A stretch of DNA of 34,816 nucleotides from Acidimicrobiia bacterium (GCA_025359845.1 JANYDT010000068.1:1-34816), one strand, 5' to 3'. Shown: positions 1 to 9,162, numbered from the stretch's first letter. Numbers and translations are program-made. Notes: generated by a model not told the origin, from the letters alone.

Positions 1-1
1 G

Positions 2-142
2 GAGATGGTGATGCCGGGCGATAATGTTGCGGTGGTGGTGGAGTTGGGTAAGCCGATTGCGATGGATGAGGGTTTGAAGTTCGCTATTCGTGAGGGTGGG
101 CGTACTGTGGGCGCCGGCCGCGTCACCAAAATCCTCAAGTAA
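2..142 (+). CDS. tuf: Elongation factor Tu, C-terminal end (partial)
   Basis: Only the last 46 codons are in the window; the gene enters from the left edge and stops at TAA (140-142). The translation contains [19 protein letters not shown] and ends [15 protein letters not shown], which is the conserved C-terminal beta-barrel (domain 3) of EF-Tu, the GTPase that delivers aminoacyl-tRNA to the ribosome. Its position directly before rpsJ is the standard str-S10 junction. Codon use is odd: the first 36 codons end almost entirely in G or T, while 8 of the last 10 sense codons end in C, as in the neighbouring genes. Identification is secure from sequence and context. Confidence 0.96.
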   Translation, partial: EMVMPGDNVAVVVELGKPIAMDEGLKFAIREGGRTVGAGRVTKILK

Positions 143-179
143 ATCTACGTTTAGTAACCAATAGAGAGTCTGAAGAGTA

Positions 180-494
180 ATGGCCCAGAAAATTCGTATC
201 CGCCTCAAGGCGTGGGATCACGAGATCATCGATCAATCGACCAAGTAGATCGTCGAGACCGTCGTGCGTACCAACGCCAAGGTGCGCGGGCCGGTACCGC
301 TTCCCACTGAGCGCCACCTGTACACGGTTATCCGCGGTCCTCACAAGGACAAAGACAGCCGCGAGCATTTCCAAATGAAGATTCATAAGCGCCTGCTCGA
401 CATTCTCGAGCCGACGCCGAAGACTGTTGATTCGTTGCAACGCCTGGAGCTTCCGGCCGGCGTCGACATCGAAATCAAAATTCAGACCGCCTGA
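180..494 (+). CDS. rpsJ: 30S ribosomal protein S10, interrupted by an in-frame TAG at codon 23
   Basis: Starting at ATG 180 (purine-rich GAAGAG just upstream), the frame reads [18 protein letters not shown], the exact S10 N-terminus. It then meets TAG at 246-248 and continues in the same frame with [20 protein letters not shown] through to [10 protein letters not shown] and a TGA stop. Without the TAG the product would be 104 residues, normal for S10. S10 is an essential small-subunit head protein and the NusE antitermination factor. In relatives this position holds Lys or Glu, so a single base change (AAG or GAG to TAG) explains the stop. The rest is fully conserved, which argues against an old pseudogene. 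Sequencing or assembly error, a suppressor tRNA, or a second intact copy are all possible. An annotation program might call only GTG 264-494, which would lack the first beta strand and is unlikely to be functional. Confidence 0.9.
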
Positions 495-527
495 CCGAGC
501 GAGGGAGAGGCTCGGCCGTCCGTTTTT
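495..527 (+). terminator. Candidate hairpin plus T-run after rpsJ
   Basis: Immediately after the rpsJ stop, CCGAGC (495-500) pairs perfectly with GCTCGG (510-515) around a 9-base loop, and a run of five T follows at 523-527. The stem is short and the T-run is 7 bases away, so this is at best a weak or partial intrinsic terminator or attenuator inside the ribosomal protein operon. Confidence 0.35.
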
Positions 528-632
528 CGGGTGCCGAGAATCTGCTAGTCTTATTCCTCCCGGTTGTGCACGGGAGAATTTCGAAGTCTGCCCGAGCCCG
601 GTTCCCCGGGGACCTGGCGGCACCAAGATCTT

Positions 633-662
633 GCGCTCCGCCCGGCCCGTCCGGCGGAGCGC
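633..662 (+). promoter_or_regulatory. Perfect 10-bp hairpin in the rplC leader
   Basis: GCGCTCCGCC (633-642) and GGCGGAGCGC (653-662) are exact reverse complements around a 10-base loop. No T-run follows, so it does not look like a simple terminator. It lies 69 bases before the rplC start, in an unusually long spacer for this operon. A ribosomal-protein-responsive leader or an RNA processing site is plausible, but that is inference. Confidence 0.4.
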
Positions 663-731
663 TTGCGTGTGAGTCAACACGCATGACCAGTAGCGAACAT
701 GCTCCGAACGTACGTAGCTAAGAGAGACGAC

Positions 732-1379
732 ATGGCAGCGAGAAAAGCGATTGTCGGCGAGAAAGTCGGCATGACCCAGTTGTGGGACGAAAAGAACCAG
801 GTGATTCCAGTCACCGTGGTTCGCGTCACTGCGGCCAGGGTCGTCCAGGTGAAGACGCCCGCGACCGACGGCTATGCCGCGGTTCAAGTGACCTACGGCT
901 CGGTGAAGGCCAGCCGCCTCAACAAGCCCGAAAAGGGGCACTTCGACAAGGCCGGCGTCGAGCCCGGCAAAGACCTGGTCGAACTACGTGTCGAAGACGC
1001 CGGCCATTGGACCGTCGGTCAAACCATCGCGGCCGACACGTTCGCGGTCGGTGACTGGGTCGACGTGACCGGCATCAGTAAGGGCAAGGGCACCGCCGGC
1101 GTGATGAAGCGTCACAACTTCTCCGGCTTGCCGGCGAGCCACGGTTCGCACAAGACGCACCGAACGCCGGGCTCCATCGGAGCCTGTTCGACCCCCGGTC
1201 GCGTTTTCAAGGGCCTCAAGATGGCCGGTCGCATGGGTCATGAGCAAGTTACGACCCAGAATCTCCAAATCGTTCAAGCCGATGCCGAACGCGAACTCAT
1301 CTTGGTCAAGGGTGCAGTGCCCGGACCCCGAGGTGGCGTGGTGATCATCCGGGCCGCCAGCAAGAAGGGTGCCAAGTGA
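732..1379 (+). CDS. rplC: 50S ribosomal protein L3
   Basis: The 215-residue product begins [20 protein letters not shown] and carries the L3 loop [20 protein letters not shown] (about residues 120-139), which reaches towards the peptidyl transferase centre. L3 is one of the first proteins to bind 23S rRNA during 50S assembly. ATG 732 is preferred over the in-frame ATG 699 because the family starts close to RKAIVG and a purine-rich AAGAGAGA lies just upstream. The upstream start would add 11 residues not expected for L3. The stop overlaps the rplD start (TGATG), so the two are probably translationally coupled. Confidence 0.95.
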   Translation: MAARKAIVGEKVGMTQLWDEKNQVIPVTVVRVTAARVVQVKTPATDGYAAVQVTYGSVKASRLNKPEKGHFDKAGVEPGKDLVELRVEDAGHWTVGQTIAADTFAVGDWVDVTGISKGKGTAGVMKRHNFSGLPASHGSHKTHRTPGSIGACSTPGRVFKGLKMAGRMGHEQVTTQNLQIVQADAERELILVKGAVPGPRGGVVIIRAASKKGAK

Positions 1380-2020
1380 TGGCGACAGTTGCCGTGAAGA
1401 CACACACCGGAGCTGATAGTGGCTCGGCCGAGCTCGACGAGCACTGGTTCGGTATTCAACCCAACGTGCCGGTGATGCACCAAGTGGTAGTGGCGCAGCT
1501 GGCGGCCGCTCGCTCCGGCACGCAAAGCACCAAGACGCGCGCTGAGGTGGCCATTTCGAGTCGCAAACAGCGGCGCCAAAAGGGCGGCGGCACGTCTCGT
1601 CAGGGTTCAGCCCGGGCCCCCCAGTGGGTCGGCGGAGGCGTGGCCCTAGGACCGAAGCCGCGCAAATACGCGCAGCGCACTCCGAAGAAAATGATCAACC
1701 TTGCGTTGCGCTCGGCCCTGTCTGACCGGGCCAGCGAGGGCAAAGTCTTAGTGATCAAGGACTGGGGCTTTTCGGCCCCGAAGACCAAAGATGCCGTGGC
1801 CGCTCTCAAGGCCCTTGGCATCGGCCACGACAAAGTCTTGATTGTGCTCGACGGCCGTAACGAGGCTGACAAGACGGCCGACAAGAGCTTCGCCAATCTG
1901 ACCACGGTCCAAGTTCTCGATGCCGGACAGTTGAACGCTTACGACGTCTTGACCAACGATTGGATCGTCTTCACCGAGGCGACAGTTCCCGGTAATCGCG
2001 GGCAGGAGGCGGCGAAGTGA
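1379..2020 (+). CDS. rplD: 50S ribosomal protein L4
   Basis: A 213-residue L4/L1e family protein. The central basic loop (about residues 60-100, including [19 protein letters not shown]) is the extension that lines the nascent peptide exit tunnel, and the C-terminal half forms the Rossmann-like rRNA-binding domain. ATG 1379 overlaps the rplC stop. GTG 1376 would add one residue and cannot be excluded. In some bacteria L4 represses its own operon by binding the S10 leader; no such site can be assigned here, but the long rpsJ-rplC spacer is the obvious place to look. Confidence 0.95.
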   Translation: MATVAVKTHTGADSGSAELDEHWFGIQPNVPVMHQVVVAQLAAARSGTQSTKTRAEVAISSRKQRRQKGGGTSRQGSARAPQWVGGGVALGPKPRKYAQRTPKKMINLALRSALSDRASEGKVLVIKDWGFSAPKTKDAVAALKALGIGHDKVLIVLDGRNEADKTADKSFANLTTVQVLDAGQLNAYDVLTNDWIVFTEATVPGNRGQEAAK

Positions 2021-2307
2021 AGAACCCCCGCGACATCATCTTGCGACCGGTAGTGAGTGAAAAATCGTACGGCCTGATCGACCAGGGCGTGTACACCTTC
2101 GTGGTTCACCCCGATGCCCACAAGATAGAAATTCGTCAGGCGATCGAATCCATCTTCAACGTCAAGGTGGTCAAGGTGAACACCCTGAACCGCAAAGGAA
2201 AGCGGACCCGGGTGAAAAAGACCGGCGTCTGGACGCAGAAGTCCGATTCCAAACGAGCGATCGTGACCCTCGCCGGCGACGACCGCATTCCCCTCTTCGA
2301 GAACTGA
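2017..2307 (+). CDS. rplW: 50S ribosomal protein L23
   Basis: A 96-residue protein starting at GTG 2017, which overlaps the rplD stop by four bases. The sequence [19 protein letters not shown] followed by [19 protein letters not shown] and [16 protein letters not shown] is typical L23. L23 sits at the tunnel exit and is the docking site for trigger factor and SRP. Normal length, no anomalies. Confidence 0.95.
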   Translation: MKNPRDIILRPVVSEKSYGLIDQGVYTFVVHPDAHKIEIRQAIESIFNVKVVKVNTLNRKGKRTRVKKTGVWTQKSDSKRAIVTLAGDDRIPLFEN

Positions 2308-2314
2308 GTCGACC

Positions 2315-3151
2315 ATGGGCATCCGTAAACGAAACCCAACCAGCGCCGGCCGCCGTTTTCAGACGGTTTCCGACTTCGCTGATATCACGAGCACGACCCC
2401 CGAGAAGAGCCTGCTCGCGCCGCTGCACAAATCCGGTGGTCGTAACAGCTACGGCCGAAAGACCAGCCGTCACCGTGGCGGCGGGCACAAACGCCAATAC
2501 CGCATCATCGATTTTCGGCGCAACAAAGACGGAATTCCGGCCAAGGTCGCCACGATCGAATACGACCCCAACCGCACCTGTCGTATCGCGCTGCTGCATT
2601 ACGCGGATGGCGAGAAGCGATACATCCTGGCCCCGGCCAAGCTGAAGGTGGGCGAGACCCTTCAATCGGGCCAAGGGTCAGAAATCAAGGTCGGTAACGC
2701 CTTGGCTCTGCGCTTCATGCCTACCGGCACGGTGGTGCACAACGTCGAATTGAAGCCAGGGGGCGGCGGCAAAATGGCCCGATCGGCGGGCATGAGCGTG
2801 CAGCTCGTCGGAAAAGATGGCGACTTCGCCATCTTGCGGCTCCCGTCCACCGAAATGCGACGCGTGCCGATCGACTGCCGAGCCACAGTGGGCCAAGTCG
2901 GCAATTCGGAGCACGAACTCATCAGTATCGGTAAAGCCGGTCGCAATCGCTGGAAGGGCATTCGCCCGCAAACACGCGGTGTGGCTATGAACCCGGTCGA
3001 TCATCCCCACGGCGGTGGAGAGGGCAAAACCTCCGGTGGTCGTCACCCAGTTTCACCGTGGGGTAAGCCCGAAGGGCGCAGTCGTGACAAAAATAAGGAA
3101 AGCCAGAAGCTCATCATCCGTCGCCGCCGCACCCGCGGGGACCGGCGATAA
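2315..3151 (+). CDS. rplB: 50S ribosomal protein L2
   Basis: A 278-residue L2, normal length. The N-terminal OB-type half holds [20 protein letters not shown]. The C-terminal SH3-like half holds the conserved [20 protein letters not shown] (about residues 225-244), whose histidine region lies near the peptidyl transferase centre, and a basic tail rich in Arg. L2 is needed for subunit association. ATG 2315 follows the rplW stop by seven bases. Confidence 0.96.
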   Translation: MGIRKRNPTSAGRRFQTVSDFADITSTTPEKSLLAPLHKSGGRNSYGRKTSRHRGGGHKRQYRIIDFRRNKDGIPAKVATIEYDPNRTCRIALLHYADGEKRYILAPAKLKVGETLQSGQGSEIKVGNALALRFMPTGTVVHNVELKPGGGGKMARSAGMSVQLVGKDGDFAILRLPSTEMRRVPIDCRATVGQVGNSEHELISIGKAGRNRWKGIRPQTRGVAMNPVDHPHGGGEGKTSGGRHPVSPWGKPEGRSRDKNKESQKLIIRRRRTRGDRR

Positions 3152-3163
3152 GGGGAGAACGAG

Positions 3164-3451
3164 ATGCCGCGTAGCCTAAAAAAGGGCCCGTTCGTCGACG
3201 ACCATCTGTTGAAGAAGGTCGACGATTTGAACGCCAAAAACGAAAAGCGAGTGATCAAGACCTGGTCTCGTCGCTCCACCATCATCCCCGACATGGTCGG
3301 TCATACCGTTGCCGTCCATGACGGACGCAAGCATGTCCCGGTGTACATAACCGAAGCAATGGTTGGTCACAAGCTGGGCGAATTCGCCATGACTCGAACC
3401 TTCCGTTCGCACGCCGGACAAGAGAAGTCGGCGAAGGGAAAACGGTCATGA
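3164..3451 (+). CDS. rpsS: 30S ribosomal protein S19
   Basis: A 95-residue S19 beginning [20 protein letters not shown] and carrying the conserved [16 protein letters not shown] and [15 protein letters not shown] segments. S19 forms a heterodimer with S13 in the 30S head. The start is supported by the family N-terminus and the upstream GGGGAGAACGAG. The stop overlaps the rplV ATG by four bases. Confidence 0.96.
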   Translation: MPRSLKKGPFVDDHLLKKVDDLNAKNEKRVIKTWSRRSTIIPDMVGHTVAVHDGRKHVPVYITEAMVGHKLGEFAMTRTFRSHAGQEKSAKGKRS

Positions 3452-4389
3452 CCGGACCCAAACTCAATGAGTCGCCGGTGCGCATGCGCCAAGGCGCCAA
3501 ACGCGGACCGGCCGATCAAGGCACTCGGGCTTCAGCCCGTTGGGTACGCACCTCGGCGTGGAAAATGCGCGAAGTGGTCGACCTGATCCGCGGCCACAGC
3601 GTCGAAGAAGCGGCCAACATTTTGCGTTTCTGCGAGCGTGACCCTGCGATCGTGATCGGCAAGGTGCTCGCATCGGCGGTGGCCAACGCCGAGGCCAACG
3701 ATTCGATGTCAGCCGACGAATTGTACGTCTCGGCCTGTTACGTCGACGAAGGGCCCACGGTCAAGCGGTTCATGCCGCGGGCGAGGGGCCGCGCCGATCG
3801 GATCAACAAGCGGTCCAGTCATGTGACGGTCATCGTGACGCAAATGCCCGGCGATCAGCTCGCCCTTGCTCGTTCCAAGAGCGCCACCGTCGCCGCCAAT
3901 CGAGCGCGCCGAACCGCTGGTCAGCGAGCCGCAGGTGAAGAGGCGGCCGGGGCGCAACGCCGAGCGGCCGGTGGTACGTCTGAAGTAGTGGCCGGAGTCG
4001 AGGCTGGGGCCACGATTGAGCCGGCCGAGCCGGCTGCAGTCGGAGTCGACCCGGCCGAAGCCGAGTCGGTCAGCCAGACGGGGCAAGCCGAGGTCGACGC
4101 CGAGCAGACCACCGAGTCATTGCCCACGAAACTCACGGCACTCTTCGAGCGACCTGACGGCGACGGAGACGAAATCAACAAGATCATCGGTATCGGGCCG
4201 AAGATGAAGGACTCGCTCAACGAGCTCGGCGTAACGACGTTCGCGCAAATCGCGGCGTGGAGCGATGCAGATATAGAGCAAATCGATGCGGCAATACCCC
4301 GTTCGGCCGATCAACTCAAGGACTGGCGCACCCAGGCCCAAGAGATCTTGGCCGGCACGTGGAACCGCGACACCTCCAACAACACCTGA
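3448..4389 (+). CDS. rplV: 50S ribosomal protein L22 with long C-terminal helix-hairpin-helix extension
   Basis: The 313-residue product is nearly three times the usual L22 length of about 110. Residues about 25-140 are L22 proper: [20 protein letters not shown], then [14 protein letters not shown] and the beta-hairpin loop [20 protein letters not shown], which lines the exit tunnel. A linker rich in Ala, Glu and Gly (about 145-235) follows. Residues about 242-300 then form a helix-hairpin-helix-type domain ([20 protein letters not shown], then [19 protein letters not shown]). Such HhH modules usually contact nucleic acid, but this one's role in the ribosome is unknown. The open reading frame is continuous, so this is a true fusion. 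Four-base overlap with rpsS. Confidence 0.93.
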   Translation: MTGPKLNESPVRMRQGAKRGPADQGTRASARWVRTSAWKMREVVDLIRGHSVEEAANILRFCERDPAIVIGKVLASAVANAEANDSMSADELYVSACYVDEGPTVKRFMPRARGRADRINKRSSHVTVIVTQMPGDQLALARSKSATVAANRARRTAGQRAAGEEAAGAQRRAAGGTSEVVAGVEAGATIEPAEPAAVGVDPAEAESVSQTGQAEVDAEQTTESLPTKLTALFERPDGDGDEINKIIGIGPKMKDSLNELGVTTFAQIAAWSDADIEQIDAAIPRSADQLKDWRTQAQEILAGTWNRDTSNNT

Positions 4390-4408
4390 GTCGGAAACGG
4401 ATTAACGC

Positions 4409-5371
4409 ATGGGTCAGAAGGTCAATCCCTACGGCTTCCGCCTCGGTATCACCACCGATTGGAAGTCACGCTGGTTCAACGATCGTGAGTACACCAAGTA
4501 CTTGATCGAGGACTACAAGATTCGCGCATACCTGACTAAGCAGCTCGAACGAGCAGCGGTCAGTCGCGTCGAGATCGAACGGACGCGCGATCGTTTACGA
4601 GTCGACGTCCATACCGCTCGCCCCGGCATTGTGATCGGCCGTAAGGGGGCGGAGAGCCAGCGCCTCACCGCCGGGCTGCAAAAGCTCACAGCCAATCCCA
4701 AAGTGCAGCTCAACATCGTCGAGATCAAGCAGCCAGAACTCGACGCCGCGCTTATCGCCCAAGGCGTAGGCGATCAACTCGCGGGCCGCGTCAGTTTCCG
4801 TCGCGCCATGAAGCGGGCCGTGCAGACGGCGCAAAAGGCCGGGGCGTTGGGTATCAAGGTCCAATGCTCAGGGCGACTTGGCGGCGCCGAAATGAGTCGC
4901 AGCGAGTGGTATCGGGAGGGCCGGGTTCCTTTGCATACGCTGCGAGCCGATATCGATTACGGCATGCGCGAGGCCAAGACGACATACGGTCGTATCGGCG
5001 TCAAGGTTTGGATCTACAAGGGCGATATTCTCCCGTACAAGACCTCCGTCGATGAGAACAAGATCACCCGAGAAGCAGCGATGGCAGCCGGAGACCCCTC
5101 GGGTTTGCCCCGACCGCGACGAGTCATTTCGGCCGGCGGCGGACGCCGCAAGGAAGAAGAGACGCTGGAGCCCGGGGCTACCCCGGCCGGCGATTCCACG
5201 AGTGAACCGGGTGAGCCAGGACTCGACCCGGCCCAGGAGGCGGCATCGGCCGCCCCCCTCGTGGAAATGGCCGATCCCGAGCTCGAAGCCCGCATGAACA
5301 AGGAAGAGGAGCATGAGCGCCTCGCCCCTCAGCAGACCCAAGCCCCCCACTTCCGTTCGGGAGATGAGTAA
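4409..5371 (+). CDS. rpsC: 30S ribosomal protein S3 with acidic C-terminal tail
   Basis: The 320-residue product begins [20 protein letters not shown]. The KH-type RNA-binding domain ([20 protein letters not shown]) and the C-terminal S3 domain ([20 protein letters not shown], then [14 protein letters not shown]) complete the core at about residue 212. About 105 further residues are Pro-, Glu- and Ala-rich and look disordered. S3 lines the mRNA entry channel. Actinobacterial S3 often has a tail; this one is longer than the roughly 230 residues of Escherichia coli S3 by about 90. Confidence 0.95.
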   Translation: MGQKVNPYGFRLGITTDWKSRWFNDREYTKYLIEDYKIRAYLTKQLERAAVSRVEIERTRDRLRVDVHTARPGIVIGRKGAESQRLTAGLQKLTANPKVQLNIVEIKQPELDAALIAQGVGDQLAGRVSFRRAMKRAVQTAQKAGALGIKVQCSGRLGGAEMSRSEWYREGRVPLHTLRADIDYGMREAKTTYGRIGVKVWIYKGDILPYKTSVDENKITREAAMAAGDPSGLPRPRRVISAGGGRRKEEETLEPGATPAGDSTSEPGEPGLDPAQEAASAAPLVEMADPELEARMNKEEEHERLAPQQTQAPHFRSGDE

Positions 5372-5373
5372 CC

Positions 5374-5790
5374 ATGTTGATGCCCCGCAAGGTCAAGCAT
5401 CGAAAGCAACAACGAGGCCGCATGACCGGTGTCGCCAAGGGCGGCACCGAGATCACGTTCGGCGCGTTCGGCATCCAGGCGCTGGAGCCGGCGTGGTTGA
5501 CGGCCCGACAAATCGAAGCAGCTCGTATCGCGATGACCCGCCGGGTAAAGCGCGGCGGCAAGATTTGGATCCGTGTCTTCCCTGACAAGCCGGTTACCGC
5601 CAAGCCGGCGGAAACGCGCATGGGCTCCGGAAAAGGCAACCCCGAATTCTGGGTGGCCGTGGTCAAGCCGGGCCGCATTCTCTTCGAGATGGACGGGGTG
5701 GATGAGGCGCTCGCTCGCGAAGCTTTAGAGCTGGCCATCCAAAAGATGCCGATGAAGGCCCGTTTCGTACGCAAAGACGAGGTGCTCTAG
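5374..5790 (+). CDS. rplP: 50S ribosomal protein L16
   Basis: A 138-residue L16 starting [20 protein letters not shown], which matches the family N-terminus and fixes the start at ATG 5374 rather than the internal ATG 5380. It contains [20 protein letters not shown] and the basic loop [19 protein letters not shown]16 sits near the A- and P-site tRNA elbow. The gene begins two bases after the rpsC stop, and its stop TAG overlaps the rpmC GTG by one base. Confidence 0.96.
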   Translation: MLMPRKVKHRKQQRGRMTGVAKGGTEITFGAFGIQALEPAWLTARQIEAARIAMTRRVKRGGKIWIRVFPDKPVTAKPAETRMGSGKGNPEFWVAVVKPGRILFEMDGVDEALAREALELAIQKMPMKARFVRKDEVL

Positions 5791-6014
5791 TGACGACTGC
5801 CCATACCCTTGAACTGCGCAGCCTGGCCGATGCCGAGCTGATCCAAAAGTTGGCAGATACCAAAGAGGAATTGTTCAACCTCCGTTTCCAGCTGGCCACC
5901 GGTCAGCTCGAGAACAACAGCAGGGTGCGGATTCTGCGTAAAGACGTGGCGCGAATCAACACGCTGACGCGTGAGCGCGAGATCGCCGCCGCCGAGGCGC
6001 TGGCAGGGAAGTGA
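5790..6014 (+). CDS. rpmC: 50S ribosomal protein L29
   Basis: A 74-residue L29 starting at GTG 5790. It has the usual two-helix form: [20 protein letters not shown], then [19 protein letters not shown] and a second helix. L29 contacts L23 at the tunnel exit. The start shares its first base with the last base of the rplP stop codon, which indicates tight translational coupling. Confidence 0.94.
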   Translation: MTTAHTLELRSLADAELIQKLADTKEELFNLRFQLATGQLENNSRVRILRKDVARINTLTREREIAAAEALAGK

Positions 6015-6024
6015 GAGACGACCG

Positions 6025-6348
6025 ATGAGTGATATGACCGAAACCACAGCCGACGCCGCCGCACCAATTACGGGTGCCGCAATCGAAGCGGACGCCGCCC
6101 GAGGTAGCCGCAAGATACGGGTCGGTACCGTGGCGAGCCAGAAGATGAACAAGACCATCGTTGTGACGGTGGTCGATCGCGTTCGCCACAAGCGCTATTC
6201 CAAGACGATCCAGCGCACGCTTCGCCTCTACGCCCACGACGAGACCAACGAAGCCCGTGAAGGCGACACCGTTCGCCTCATGGAGACGCGACCAATGAGC
6301 AAGCTCAAGCGCTGGCGTCTGGTCGAGGTTGTGGAGCGGGCCCGATGA
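6025..6348 (+). CDS. rpsQ: 30S ribosomal protein S17 with N-terminal extension
   Basis: From ATG 6025 the product is 107 residues. The S17 OB-fold core begins near residue 30 ([19 protein letters not shown]) and ends with [24 protein letters not shown]. About 29 residues of Ala-, Thr- and Asp-rich sequence precede it, so the protein is longer than the usual 80-90. ATG 6034 is an alternative start that removes three residues. A GAGAGACGA purine stretch sits just before 6025. S17 is a primary 16S rRNA-binding protein. Confidence 0.93.
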   Translation: MSDMTETTADAAAPITGAAIEADAARGSRKIRVGTVASQKMNKTIVVTVVDRVRHKRYSKTIQRTLRLYAHDETNEAREGDTVRLMETRPMSKLKRWRLVEVVERAR

Positions 6349-6713
6349 TCCAACAGGAATCGCGCCTACGGGTGGCCGACAACACCGGCGCCCGTGAGGT
6401 ATTGGTCATCAAGGTTCTCGGCGGAACCCGTCGTCGGTACGCGTGCATCGGAGATGTATTCATCGGCGCGGTCAAGGAGGCCACTCCTGGCGGCACGGTG
6501 AAGAAGGGCGAGGTGGTTCGCTGCGTCGTGGTGCGCACGAAGAAGGAGCGCCGCCGTAAAGACGGCAGTTACATCCGGTTCGATGAAAACGCCGCGGTCA
6601 TCATCAACGACAAGCTGGAACCCCGTGGGACCCGTATTTTCGGGCCGGTCGGTCGGGAGCTACGAGACAAAAAGTTCATGCGCATCGTGTCGCTGGCCCC
6701 GGAGGTGCTCTAG
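6345..6713 (+). CDS. rplN: 50S ribosomal protein L14
   Basis: A 122-residue L14 of normal length: [20 protein letters not shown], then [35 protein letters not shown] and the C-terminal [12 protein letters not shown]14 forms part of an intersubunit bridge. The ATG overlaps the rpsQ stop by four bases (ATGA), and the TAG stop abuts the rplX ATG. Confidence 0.97.
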   Translation: MIQQESRLRVADNTGAREVLVIKVLGGTRRRYACIGDVFIGAVKEATPGGTVKKGEVVRCVVVRTKKERRRKDGSYIRFDENAAVIINDKLEPRGTRIFGPVGRELRDKKFMRIVSLAPEVL

Positions 6714-7019
6714 ATGAAGCTTAGAAAAGGTGACCGGGTGATCGTCCTCACCGGCAAAGATCGGGGTAAGGAAGGCGTGATCAGTCGCGTGCTACCAAAG
6801 ACCGACAGGGTTATCGTGGACGGAGTCAATGTGGTCAAGAAGCACCAGAAGGCCAAGAGTGCATCGCAAGCGGGCGGCATCATCGAGGTCGACATGCCGA
6901 TGCCGGCATCGACGGTGGCCATAATCTCCACTGACGGCAAAGCGACTCGGATCGGTTACAAGTTCGATGCCTCCGGTAACAAGGTTCGGATCTGTCGGCG
7001 GACAGGAGCTGAACTGTGA
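6714..7019 (+). CDS. rplX: 50S ribosomal protein L24
   Basis: A 101-residue L24 beginning [20 protein letters not shown], the KOW motif, followed by [20 protein letters not shown] and the C-terminal [21 protein letters not shown]24 initiates 50S assembly. It starts directly after the rplN stop and overlaps the rplE GTG by four bases. Confidence 0.96.
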   Translation: MKLRKGDRVIVLTGKDRGKEGVISRVLPKTDRVIVDGVNVVKKHQKAKSASQAGGIIEVDMPMPASTVAIISTDGKATRIGYKFDASGNKVRICRRTGAEL

Positions 7020-7585
7020 GCGTCGAGGCCCCCACGAAACCACGTCTGAAGTCGAAATACGAAGTCGAACTGCGGCCGCAAATTCAGGTCGCGCTAGGCC
7101 TCGGCAACATCATGGAAGTGCCTAGGTTGACGAAGATCGTTATCAATAGTGGGGTCGGAAGGGCGACTCAGCAGCCGTCGCTGCTCGACGGCGCCATCAC
7201 CGATCTCACCAAGATCACCGGCCAAAAGCCTTCGGTGGCTCGGGCGACGAAGTCGATCGCCGGATTCAAGCTGCGAGAAGGGCAAGCTATTGGGGCCAAG
7301 GTCACCATGCGTGGTAATCGCATGTGGGAATTCTTTGACCGCTTGATCAGCGTAGCGATTCCTCGTATCCGCGACTTCCGCGGTCTGCCCGCGAAGAGCT
7401 TCGACGGCCATGGCAATTATACGTTTGGCGTCACCGAACAGTTGATCTTTCCGGAGATTGACTACGACAAGATCGATTCTCCCCGTGGCTTCGACGTCAC
7501 CATCGTCACCACGGCTCGTACCAATGCCGAAGGCCGAGCGCTCCTCGATGCCTTTGGCTTCCCCTTCAAGCGCGAGGGCAACTGA
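7016..7585 (+). CDS. rplE: 50S ribosomal protein L5
   Basis: A 189-residue L5 starting at GTG 7016, which overlaps the rplX stop. Conserved segments include [52 protein letters not shown] and [21 protein letters not shown]5 binds 5S rRNA and contacts P-site tRNA. Normal length. Confidence 0.96.
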   Translation: MSVEAPTKPRLKSKYEVELRPQIQVALGLGNIMEVPRLTKIVINSGVGRATQQPSLLDGAITDLTKITGQKPSVARATKSIAGFKLREGQAIGAKVTMRGNRMWEFFDRLISVAIPRIRDFRGLPAKSFDGHGNYTFGVTEQLIFPEIDYDKIDSPRGFDVTIVTTARTNAEGRALLDAFGFPFKREGN

Positions 7586-7586
7586 G

Positions 7587-7772
7587 ATGGCTAAGAAAGC
7601 ACTCGTAATCAAAGCGGCAAGCAAGCCCAAGTTCAAGGTTCGGGCCTACACCCGTTGCCAGCGTTGCGGGCGCGCCCGTGCCGTTTTTCAGAAGTTCGGA
7701 CTCTGTCGCATTTGTTTGCGAGAGATGGTTCATGCGGGCGAAGTCCCGGGCGTGACCAAGGCCAGTTGGTGA
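7587..7772 (+). CDS. rpsZ: 30S ribosomal protein S14, zinc-binding type
   Basis: The 61-residue product from ATG 7587 has the four zinc ligands C24-x2-C27 and C40-x2-C43 ([20 protein letters not shown]), the short C+ form of S14. The frame is open much further upstream, but the family length and the position one base after the rplE stop (TGAGATGG) fix the start. S14 is a late-assembling protein of the 30S head. Confidence 0.96.
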   Translation: MAKKALVIKAASKPKFKVRAYTRCQRCGRARAVFQKFGLCRICLREMVHAGEVPGVTKASW

Positions 7773-7785
7773 GGGGAGTTCAACC

Positions 7786-8190
7786 ATGACAATGACCGAC
7801 CCCATCGCCGACATGCTCACGCGTATCCGCAATGCCAATACCGCCATGCACGACGTGGTGCGCATGCCGAATTCAAAGTTGAAGATCTCGCTGGCCAAGA
7901 TCTTGGAGCGTGAGGGCTTCATCAGCGGCTTCAAGGTCGCCGACAACGTCGATCGACCCGGCTCGACGCTTGAAGTCGTGTTGAAGTATTCCGAGGATCG
8001 CCGTCGGACGATAAGTGGCATCACGAGAGTGTCGAAGCCCGGTCTTCGTGTGTATCGCCAGGCCGATCATCTTCCCCGAGTTCTCGGGGGGATGGGCGTG
8101 GCGGTCCTTTCGACCAGCCAGGGCCTGCTCACCGATCGCGAGGCTCGCAAGTTGCGAGTCGGCGGCGAAGTCCTTTGCTACGTCTGGTGA
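7786..8190 (+). CDS. rpsH: 30S ribosomal protein S8
   Basis: A 134-residue S8: [18 protein letters not shown] near the N-terminus, and the C-terminal signature [23 protein letters not shown] 7786 gives [10 protein letters not shown] 7792 (MTDPI) is almost as likely. GGGGAG lies 8-13 bases upstream of 7786. S8 binds helix 21 of 16S rRNA and in Escherichia coli also represses the spc operon at the L5 mRNA; no equivalent site was identified here. Confidence 0.96.
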   Translation: MTMTDPIADMLTRIRNANTAMHDVVRMPNSKLKISLAKILEREGFISGFKVADNVDRPGSTLEVVLKYSEDRRRTISGITRVSKPGLRVYRQADHLPRVLGGMGVAVLSTSQGLLTDREARKLRVGGEVLCYVW

Positions 8191-8235
8191 TCCGATGAAC
8201 GCGAAATCCAACCTTTCGAGGAACAGGAGCACACA

Positions 8236-8778
8236 ATGAGTCGGATCGGACGATCCCCGATCGCCGTCCCCACGGGCGTCTCGGTGTCGGTTATAGACCG
8301 AATGGTCGAAGTGAAGGGTCCCAAAGGGTCGCTATCGCGATCGCTGCCGGGCGAGATCACCGTGCGCGAGTCGGATGGGGCGCTGCTGGTAGAGCGACCC
8401 AACGACGAACGCCAGTCGCGCGCCCTGCACGGCCTCACCCGGACACTGGTGGCGAACATGGTGGTAGGAGTTTCGGAGGGGTTCTCGAGAGAGTTGGAGA
8501 TCGTGGGCGTGGGCTATCGCGCCATCGCCCAGGGGCCCAATAAACTGGAGCTCGCCCTCGGATTCAGCCACCCGGTTCATTTCGAGGCCCCGCCCGGCGT
8601 CACCTTCGAAGTGCCGATCCCGACCCGAATCATCGTACGGGGCACAGACAAAGAGACAATCGGCCAGGTCGCGGCCAATATTCGCAAGATCAGAAAGCCT
8701 GAACCCTACAAGGGCAAGGGCGTCAAATACGCTGGCGAGCGCATATTGCGCAAGGCCGGCAAGGCCGCCAAGAAGTAG
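8236..8778 (+). CDS. rplF: 50S ribosomal protein L6
   Basis: A 180-residue L6 with the usual two tandem alpha/beta domains. It starts [20 protein letters not shown] and carries the C-terminal signature [20 protein letters not shown]6 binds near the sarcin-ricin loop and helps form the factor-binding site. AGGAACAGGAG upstream supports ATG 8236. The 45-base gap from rpsH is the longest in this part of the operon. Confidence 0.96.
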   Translation: MSRIGRSPIAVPTGVSVSVIDRMVEVKGPKGSLSRSLPGEITVRESDGALLVERPNDERQSRALHGLTRTLVANMVVGVSEGFSRELEIVGVGYRAIAQGPNKLELALGFSHPVHFEAPPGVTFEVPIPTRIIVRGTDKETIGQVAANIRKIRKPEPYKGKGVKYAGERILRKAGKAAKK

Positions 8779-8789
8779 CGAGAAGACAC

Positions 8790-9158
8790 ATGGCTACCGC
8801 AACACAGAAAAAGCAACTAGGGCGAGTCCGCCGTCATAAGCGCGTTCGCAAGACCGTTTCGGGTACGACGGCCCGGCCGCGTCTCGCCGTGTTCAAGTCG
8901 AACAAGCACATTGTGGCCCAGGTCATCGACGATACGACAGGTCACACGTTGGCCGCCGCGTCGTCTCACGAAAAGGGACCGCGAGGCGATGGGGCCACCG
9001 GCAATGTCGCCACCGCGTCGTCGGTGGGAACGTTGATCGCCGATCGGGCCAAGGCGGCCGGAATTACTCAAGTGGTCTTTGACCGCGGGGGCTTTCTCTA
9101 TCACGGCCGCATCGCTGCGGTCGCCGAGGCGGCTCGCGCCGCAGGACTGGAGTTCTAG
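8790..9158 (+). CDS. rplR: 50S ribosomal protein L18
   Basis: A 122-residue L18: a basic N-terminus ([20 protein letters not shown]), [20 protein letters not shown] in the core, and [20 protein letters not shown] near the end. L18 binds 5S rRNA with L5. It lies 11 bases after rplF, with GAGAAGACAC before the ATG. Confidence 0.96.
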   Translation: MATATQKKQLGRVRRHKRVRKTVSGTTARPRLAVFKSNKHIVAQVIDDTTGHTLAAASSHEKGPRGDGATGNVATASSVGTLIADRAKAAGITQVVFDRGGFLYHGRIAAVAEAARAAGLEF

Positions 9159-9162
9159 TCAC

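Noticed and set aside
264..494. rpsJ beginning at GTG 264 as a short S10.
   Set aside because: It would lose the conserved first 28 residues, which are still encoded just upstream, and has no clear ribosome binding site.
180..494. Genome-wide recoding of TAG as a sense codon.
   Set aside because: Many intact genes in the window end exactly at TAG with their normal family length.
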